Shown here piece by piece: positions 58,844 to 64,000 of a stretch of 64,000 nt of DNA. The notes under the pieces are model-generated. The model made no database searches, was not told the origin of the DNA, and saw only the letters and a program-made list of their open reading frames with translations. The stretch's first letter is position 1; each line of letters opens with the position of its first letter. Origin of the DNA: Hugenholtzia roseola DSM 9546 (GTDB lineage Bacteria; Bacteroidota; Bacteroidia; Cytophagales; Bernardetiaceae); contig NZ_AUGI01000025.1 in the NCBI RefSeq assembly GCF_000422585.1, positions 62,001-126,000 of the forward strand. The letters are read 5' to 3'. A program made the translations under genes and the position numbers.

Positions 58844-61696
58844 TTATTTTTTTAAAACCAGTAAATCCAATTCTTTATTGTAGGTACGATAGAGATAAAA
58901 TTCTTCTTTCTTTTCGGAATACAATAGCACAATTTCACCATTGCTTGGAATTGGCTCTTGCGTAAAAAGTGTGCCGTCGGGGTAGTAGAGGTAGGTATTT
59001 TGCTCCTGCAAATCAGAGATGGCGATAATTTCGGTGCTACCTCCAAAGTTGTAATACTGAACTTTTTTAGGATTGCTATTAGAAAACGTTTTGGCAAACA
59101 AAAGTTGTTCGTTGGGCTTCAAAATAGCAACTTCTTTGTCATCATAACGAACTACTACATAGTTCTTTTTATTTACTTCATCAAGACACAAACTAAAAAA
59201 AGTATGGCGCGAAGCCCGATACAATTCCTTGCGCTCCAACACTTTCGCTGCCAAATTGAGGCGGATAGTTTCGCCTTTTTCGGAAACAAAAGTGAGGATA
59301 GATTCTTCCAACGTCTTGCCATACTGCAAGAAAAAAGGCGAATGTACGGGAACATCAAAAGGAAGCGGAAATTTGGGGTAAGTATTTGCATTTCTTTGCA
59401 AAACATACATGCGTCCGTTTTCTTGTAATGCCAAAAGTGCGTCTTTGTTTCCTATCCGAACATGGCGCAAAGGCGTTGAAAGGGCGGAATTAAGGCGTTT
59501 GGGTTGCCAACCTGCCAAAGAGCGTCCTTCTTTATTGTATAAAAAAACCTCGCCTTCGGTAGTGGAAGCTGCAATTCTATACTCTTTCTTACCTTCGTAA
59601 TCTATCAAGCCTAATTCATCTATATAGCCTCCAATTTGAACAGGAAAGCCCGTTACATTGCGTCCCAATCTATCCAAAACATAGATGCGATTGTGGGTAG
59701 CTAATAAATATTGCAGTTTGTTATTGTTGTAAATATCAATTTGATAGACTTGGTTTCGAAGCGTGCCATTGAGAGGAATTGTCCAAAGAATTTTGCCATC
59801 ATCGGCTACCAAACTTAGATTATCATTTGCATCTTGTACCAAAATTTCGCGGCTTCTATCAATATGATTTCTAACCAAATAGGGCTTCGATTCCAAAACC
59901 TGCGAAAAGGTACTTTTGGCTTTTACCTGATAGCTCTTTCCCTCCGTTTTGGCAGGAACGCTTCTATTTTTGAGCAAAAATGCCGTTTCAAGGGTTTCCT
60001 TTTGGCTTTGTGCCTGAAAGGAAAGTAGTTCAGCATTTAAGAGAATGTACTTATATTTTTCCCATTCCTGCTGTTTTTCGGAAGAAAGCCGCTGAAAAAT
60101 CCAGTTCCAAGCGCGAGGCAAATCTACGGTCAGATTCAGGGTTGCTTTTGTGCCTGCCTCTTTAAAGAATTGGCGTTGGCGCACCAACTTTGCCCAAACC
60201 TGCTCGTCGGCTTGGTCGTCGATAAGGGTATGCAAAGCCTCCGAAGTGTTGGCAAATGCCAAATATTTGCCTGCCCCTACCCAAGTGGCATAGGTGCGCG
60301 GATAACCCGCAAAGACTTTTCCTAATAGTTTTTGTGGTAATTCTTCTACTTCAATTCTAAGAATGGTATTTTTTTCATACTTTTCATAAATGGAAACCTC
60401 ACTTTCTGCTGCCCATTTCGCCGCCGCATTTTCGGCTAAAAGTTCTAATAGTGCCTGACTTTGTGCCGAATCGCGCATTTCTAAAAATAAAATCTTTTCG
60501 GCTTCTTCGCGGCTTTCGGAAGTTTCGAAGACGGCTAAGGCTACTTCTTGGGAAAGGTAGGACAAAAATTCGTCTGTTTGGAAACTGTATTCATCTGCCA
60601 AAGATTCACGCGCTTGCAAACTTTGTGGCTCAAATTTTTTCCAATAAGCCTTTAAATCTTTCAAAAAAAGTGCTTGTTGGGCTATTCCAATTCTATAAAA
60701 AATGGCGGTCTGTTTGGGAATGTAAGCCAAAATATCTTCAAAATCAGTGGGTTCTTGCGAAGACAAGACCGTCAGATAGTCGCTCTCTTGGTAATCGTCT
60801 TGATATAAAAGCGTACCATTTAGCACCATGCCATCTTTTTGCAAAAGCCCTTCTAATAGAAACGCCTGCGCCCACCGTTTCCAATCCTCCAATAATTGCT
60901 GTTGGCTTTCGTTGGTAAAGGCAGCGATAAAATTTGGAAATTGATTAAAGTTGATATAGATTTTGACCTGTTCGTTTTCAATTTTAGACCAATTTTGCAA
61001 TGCTTTGGGCGCACCCAAAAAAGATTCGCTCATATTTTTTGCCGTCTTGCGCATGACATCTTCTACCAAAAGTGGCGTATGGCTGATGATACAAAATTTG
61101 TCATAAAAAGTACAGGCAAAAAGTACATCTCCATTTTCTATTACCTCGTAAATGGTCTGCCCTTCCAAATGCCGCTCCTGCCACTCCCATTTTTTGTCTT
61201 TTGCCCACCTTTCTAAAAAAGAAGGCAACCAAAGTAGTTCTGTTTCAGATAGTTGAGTATAAAAAAGGAAATCTACTTCACTTTGAGAAACCAAGTGCAA
61301 TGAAACATAAACTTTTTTATCTACCAAATATTTCTTCCACCCCAAAGTATCAGTGCTTAGGGTCTGTATCAGATTTTGTTTGGCATTTTGTCCTTTAAAA
61401 TAAGGTAATTTTTTTATCTGCTCCCAAAGTGGAAAGGCTTGCAAATTTTCCCAATCGCGAGCGGCATTATCCGATTCGAGTACCAAAACGGCTTGATGGG
61501 GGATAATCTGCCAAATTTCTACGGGTCTGTAGGTGCGCCAAAGCCAAAAAAAAGCCTGCATCACGACAAAAAACAAGACCAAAGCCATCGCGCCCACATA
61601 GAACCGCTCTTTCGAGGGACGCTCTTGGTAGTATTTTTTGTAGTATTGATTGGCTAAGATGCGCCACCGAAGCGAGCGCAGGCGAAGATTGACCAT
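58844..61696 (-). CDS. DUF3352-like membrane protein with beta-propeller-like C-terminus
   Basis: A 950-residue protein anchored by one N-terminal helix (about 31-51, YVGAMALVLFFVVMQAFFWLW). The periplasmic part starts VIPHQAVLVLESDNAARDW and fits DUF3352-type proteins of Bacteroidota (about 60-590), in which a two-fold alpha/beta unit with EVALAVFETSESREEAE-like strands recurs. From about 610 the sequence becomes repetitive, with blades of 40-50 residues (RNQVYQIDIYNNNKLQYLLATHNRIYVLDRLGRNVTGFPVQIGG, EYRIAASTTEGEVFLYNKEGRSLAGW), like a PQQ/WD-type beta-propeller. Function unknown; envelope sensing or scaffolding is a guess. It starts 34 bp after folA, so it is likely co-transcribed. Confidence 0.7.
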   Translation of the reverse strand: MVNLRLRSLRWRILANQYYKKYYQERPSKERFYVGAMALVLFFVVMQAFFWLWRTYRPVEIWQIIPHQAVLVLESDNAARDWENLQAFPLWEQIKKLPYFKGQNAKQNLIQTLSTDTLGWKKYLVDKKVYVSLHLVSQSEVDFLFYTQLSETELLWLPSFLERWAKDKKWEWQERHLEGQTIYEVIENGDVLFACTFYDKFCIISHTPLLVEDVMRKTAKNMSESFLGAPKALQNWSKIENEQVKIYINFNQFPNFIAAFTNESQQQLLEDWKRWAQAFLLEGLLQKDGMVLNGTLLYQDDYQESDYLTVLSSQEPTDFEDILAYIPKQTAIFYRIGIAQQALFLKDLKAYWKKFEPQSLQARESLADEYSFQTDEFLSYLSQEVALAVFETSESREEAEKILFLEMRDSAQSQALLELLAENAAAKWAAESEVSIYEKYEKNTILRIEVEELPQKLLGKVFAGYPRTYATWVGAGKYLAFANTSEALHTLIDDQADEQVWAKLVRQRQFFKEAGTKATLNLTVDLPRAWNWIFQRLSSEKQQEWEKYKYILLNAELLSFQAQSQKETLETAFLLKNRSVPAKTEGKSYQVKAKSTFSQVLESKPYLVRNHIDRSREILVQDANDNLSLVADDGKILWTIPLNGTLRNQVYQIDIYNNNKLQYLLATHNRIYVLDRLGRNVTGFPVQIGGYIDELGLIDYEGKKEYRIAASTTEGEVFLYNKEGRSLAGWQPKRLNSALSTPLRHVRIGNKDALLALQENGRMYVLQRNANTYPKFPLPFDVPVHSPFFLQYGKTLEESILTFVSEKGETIRLNLAAKVLERKELYRASRHTFFSLCLDEVNKKNYVVVRYDDKEVAILKPNEQLLFAKTFSNSNPKKVQYYNFGGSTEIIAISDLQEQNTYLYYPDGTLFTQEPIPSNGEIVLLYSEKKEEFYLYRTYNKELDLLVLKK

Positions 61697-61730
61697 AGCA
61701 GGGGAAAAATTTAAAACTTAAAAGGACTTA

Positions 61731-62240
61731 TTAGGTTCTTTTTGTGTATCTCTTAAAAACTAAATTGTATTGATTCTGTGCATCTGCCGCATAGTAGGTT
61801 TCGCTTTCGAGCTGCCACGCTGCCTCCTCTATCGAGGGGAAAAAGGCATCAGCACGTTCAAAAGTAGCTAAAACTTCGGTAATATACAATTTGGTAAGCC
61901 ATTTTTTCTGTAAAACTTGTTCATAAATTTGCGCTCCCCCTACTACAAAACACTCCTTTTCGCCGCGTGCCTGTGCCATTTGATAGGCAGTATCCAAATC
62001 GGGACAAAGTGCTGCCAAAGTAGGGTCGTGTTCGTAATCGGTTTGACTTGTCAGTACGATACAAAATCTATTTTTCAAACCTTTTCCGAAACTTTCGAAG
62101 GTCTTGCGCCCTACTAAAAGGGTATGCCCCGTTGTGGTTTGGCGAAAAAACTTCATATCGGCAGGCAATTTCCAAAGCATTTCATTTGCAACGCCAATTT
62201 CGCCACGCTCGCCTTTGGCTACAATCAAAGAAACTTGCAT
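61731..62240 (-). CDS. folA: Dihydrofolate reductase
   Basis: DHFR of 169 residues: reduces dihydrofolate to tetrahydrofolate with NADPH. Key elements are IVAKGERGEIGVANEMLWKLPADMKFF with catalytic Asp28, HTLLVGRKTFESFGK (NADPH-binding), FVVGGAQIYEQVL and the late YYAADAQNQYNLVFKRY. Length is normal. Substrate-site residues look intact, so the enzyme should be active. It heads a run with the DUF3352-like gene and is 274 bp downstream of lgt on the same strand. Thymidylate synthase is not adjacent. Confidence 0.95.
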   Translation of the reverse strand: MQVSLIVAKGERGEIGVANEMLWKLPADMKFFRQTTTGHTLLVGRKTFESFGKGLKNRFCIVLTSQTDYEHDPTLAALCPDLDTAYQMAQARGEKECFVVGGAQIYEQVLQKKWLTKLYITEVLATFERADAFFPSIEEAAWQLESETYYAADAQNQYNLVFKRYTKRT

Positions 62241-62384
62241 TTTTTATTTCAATTTTTTTATATCATTTTCTAAAAATATTAGAAATAGCGAAGACAAAGT
62301 TTCGTAAAAAGCCTTTCGCTCTTATTTCTATCGCCTTTGTTTCTATCACCATCATTTCTATCGGAAAATAGGAAAAAAAACAAG

Positions 62385-62470
62385 TTCTGAAACCACTTTT
62401 GTTTCAATCAAACTTGGGACAAGGCAGTGCCTTGTCCCTACAAAACAAATGATAATTTAGAACCTAACAC
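62385..62470 (+). repeat. Partial MITE with intact palindrome
   Basis: Holds AAGTTCTGA at the left, GGGACAAGGCAGTGCCTTGTCCCTAC in the middle, and TTTAGAACCTAAC at the right, all in the usual order, with the AT-rich left body deleted. Same orientation as the other copies. Lies between lgt and folA. Confidence 0.65.
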
Positions 62471-62514
62471 AAACAACTGCACTGCTGCTGTTTGTGTCCT
62501 TGCAGGCAGTTAGG

Positions 62515-63438
62515 CTATGATTTTGTACTCTTTTTACTAAATTTTGCATCAAAATCAATCGCCTCTTGTTTGGCTTTTGGCGAAAAAGAACGGACAAGAA
62601 AATAAAATCCTACCAAAATAAAAGGCACACTAAGCCACTGCCCCATGTTCAATCCCGTAGCGGCAATTAGGTCGATTTCCCACTCTTCCTGCACGTTCTT
62701 GACAAATTCTATAAGCAAACGCGCCCCAAAAAGAACGACTAAGAAAGTGCCGAAAATCCTGCCGCTGGGCAGTACGCGCTTATCTTTCAGATACATAAAG
62801 ACCAACATCACAAAAAGCGAAAGATAGGAAAGGGCTTCATAAATTTGGGTAGGGTGCTTCGGCTCTGTTTCGCCACGTAGCTCGAAGATAAAGCCCCAAG
62901 GCAGGTCGGTTGTGCCGCCGTAAATTTCGGAGTTCATCAAATTGCCCATGCGAATAAAAGCCCCTGCTAAGGCAATCGGAATCACAATCCTATCCAAGAG
63001 CCAAAGGTAGGGCTGGTCGGGGCGTTTGCGTGTGTATAAAAAGAGTGCTATCAGGATACCGATTGTTCCCCCATGGCTTGCCAAGCCGCCCTTCCACGGC
63101 TGAAAAATCTCGATGGGGTTGCTCAAATAATATTCGGGGTCATAGAAAAAACAGTGTCCTAAGCGTGCGCCGATAATGGTAGCAAGGGCAATGTAGGTGA
63201 GTAAAATGTCCAAATCCTCTTGCGGTCTGCCCTCAATTTTATAGATTCTGCTAAAAATTTGGTAGCCAATGATAAAGCCCAAGGCGAAAAGCAAGCCATA
63301 CCAACGCAATTCTATAAAGCCGAAACTAAAAACCGTATCCGAAGCCGACCAAGAAATGGCAGCCAAAGGCGAGGCAAAGCCTGAAAAAATAGCCGCTCCC
63401 AAACCATTTGCACAAGTAGAAAATAAAGCGTATGTCAT
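62515..63438 (-). CDS. lgt: Prolipoprotein diacylglyceryl transferase
   Basis: Lgt transfers diacylglycerol from phosphatidylglycerol to the lipobox cysteine, the first step of lipoprotein maturation. The 307-residue protein is polytopic (seven helices expected). Conserved parts: FIELRWYGLLFALGFIIGYQIF, ARLGHCFFYDPEYY, GGLASHGGTIGILIAL (with the catalytic-loop HGG), IRMGNLMNSEIYGGTTDLPWG (the Lgt signature), and PTQIYEALSYL. It is longer at the N-terminus than the classical form by about 30 residues, and that segment looks poorly conserved. Several lipoproteins in this window are its likely substrates. Confidence 0.96.
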   Translation of the reverse strand: MTYALFSTCANGLGAAIFSGFASPLAAISWSASDTVFSFGFIELRWYGLLFALGFIIGYQIFSRIYKIEGRPQEDLDILLTYIALATIIGARLGHCFFYDPEYYLSNPIEIFQPWKGGLASHGGTIGILIALFLYTRKRPDQPYLWLLDRIVIPIALAGAFIRMGNLMNSEIYGGTTDLPWGFIFELRGETEPKHPTQIYEALSYLSLFVMLVFMYLKDKRVLPSGRIFGTFLVVLFGARLLIEFVKNVQEEWEIDLIAATGLNMGQWLSVPFILVGFYFLVRSFSPKAKQEAIDFDAKFSKKSTKS

Positions 63439-63580
63439 ACCATTTTTTTTTGAGTAGGAAAAACAAAAGACGAAACACTACCTTTTTTGAAGGGCAAAGG
63501 TACCAATTTTCTCTATTAGAAAGGCAAAGTTGTGGAACTTTATGAAAATATAACCTTTGAGCAGCGGGATTTGCAACAGA

Positions 63581-64000
63581 TTAGTTGCCCAATTCCAACT
63601 GATTTTTTACTAATTCATAGTAACGTCCTTTTTTGGCTACCAAATCCTCGTGCGTGCCGCTTTCGCTCACCTGCCCATGGTCTAAGACCAAGATTTGGTC
63701 GGCATTGCGCACCGTACTCAAACGGTGAGCAATTACGATAGTGGTCTTGCCTTTGCAAAATTCGGTTAGTTTTTCTGTAATTTTTCGCTCATTGTTGGCA
63801 TCTAAGGCGGAGGTGGCTTCGTCGAAGAAAAGAAATTCGGGGTCTTTATAGACGGCACGCGCAATGAGTAGCCGCTGGCGTTGTCCGCCACTCAAACCTA
63901 CGCCCTCCGCACCGATTTTGGTGTTGTAATTGAGGGGCAAAGTTTCTATAAACTCTTTGATTTGTGCAATTTCTACGGCTTTGAGCAACCTCATTTTATC
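63581..64000 (-). CDS. C-terminal part of an ABC exporter ATPase, peptidase-domain type
   Basis: The 3' end of a larger gene that continues beyond the window. The 139 codons present hold the second half of an ABC ATPase: AEIAQIKEFIETLPLNYNTK-like entry, signature [19 protein letters not shown], Walker B FLFFDEATSALDANNE and H-loop IVIAHRLSTVRNADQILVLDHGQ, ending VKNQLELGN. The style ([37 protein letters not shown]-type core) is that of the peptidase-containing bacteriocin/RiPP exporters (C39-ABC) common in Bacteroidota, but the N-terminal half is not visible, so a plain exporter remains possible. Confidence 0.82.
   Translation of the reverse strand, partial: DKMRLLKAVEIAQIKEFIETLPLNYNTKIGAEGVGLSGGQRQRLLIARAVYKDPEFLFFDEATSALDANNERKITEKLTEFCKGKTTIVIAHRLSTVRNADQILVLDHGQVSESGTHEDLVAKKGRYYELVKNQLELGN

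Overview
The window looks like chromosomal DNA of an aerobic, gliding-type member of the Bacteroidota, most likely Cytophagales or a neighbouring order. This is inferred from: a protein with a C-terminal type IX secretion sorting tail; a GSIII-type glutamine synthetase; an HU-like/SPOR protein of the kind seen in this phylum; OmpH/Skp paralogues; a cytochrome oxidase subunit III; and several promoters of the form TTTG-N19/20-TAnnTTTG, which is the phylum's sigma-A consensus. Genus and species cannot be read from the sequence with confidence.

Layout. 1-5.6 kb: small unknown membrane protein, RidA, a DUF6438 lipoprotein, MnmG, a DUF58 protein. 5.8-18.5 kb: a T9SS cargo protein, an SF1 helicase, an M48 protease, an HU/SPOR membrane protein, cox subunit III, a GNAT-nitrilase fusion, two OmpH proteins, and a 2-oxoacid dehydrogenase E2. 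19-25 kb: a sigma factor, a TPR/membrane protein and a very large CHAT-STAND-WD40 protein, all on the minus strand and probably one signalling or defence module. 25-42 kb: glutamine synthetase III, two TerD proteins, PheT, a PAS histidine kinase, PurC, aldehyde dehydrogenase, an ABC ATPase, a large coiled-coil protein whose ends resemble a decayed TROVE/vWA (Ro-like) protein, and a TPR lipoprotein. 42-47 kb: ferredoxin-like protein and a CpsB-Wzc-Wza capsule/EPS operon. 47-52 kb: an orphan HepT-like protein, MenC, an L-2-hydroxyglutarate oxidase and a Mg-chelatase-like AAA ATPase. 52.2-53.2 kb: a tRNA operon Ser(GCU)-Pro(UGG)-Arg(UCU) with a good promoter and a terminator. 53.4-64 kb: a long run of minus-strand genes: NosL, TlpA-like thioredoxin, methyltransferase, MNIO (DUF692), SufD, SufC, a DUF3352-like protein, DHFR, Lgt, and the end of an exporter ATPase.

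Two things stand out. First, the tRNA-Arg(UCU) gene is split in its anticodon loop (between U34 and C35) by a 354-nt insertion that carries recognisable P, Q, R and S core motifs of a group I intron and no ORF. Second, the intergenic regions carry about ten copies of a small element of roughly 173-192 bp with terminal inverted repeats (CAGTnATGTTAA-type) and a central palindrome. Three copies are flanked by exact 10-bp target-site duplications, so this is a non-autonomous transposable element (MITE). All copies lie in the same orientation, and two to three are nested in a second palindromic repeat with GGCGTTGTTACAACG ends.

The housekeeping genes are ordinary; start codons were moved inward where the family length, a lipobox or an ATG demanded it. 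No rRNA, CRISPR array, prophage or transposase gene was seen.
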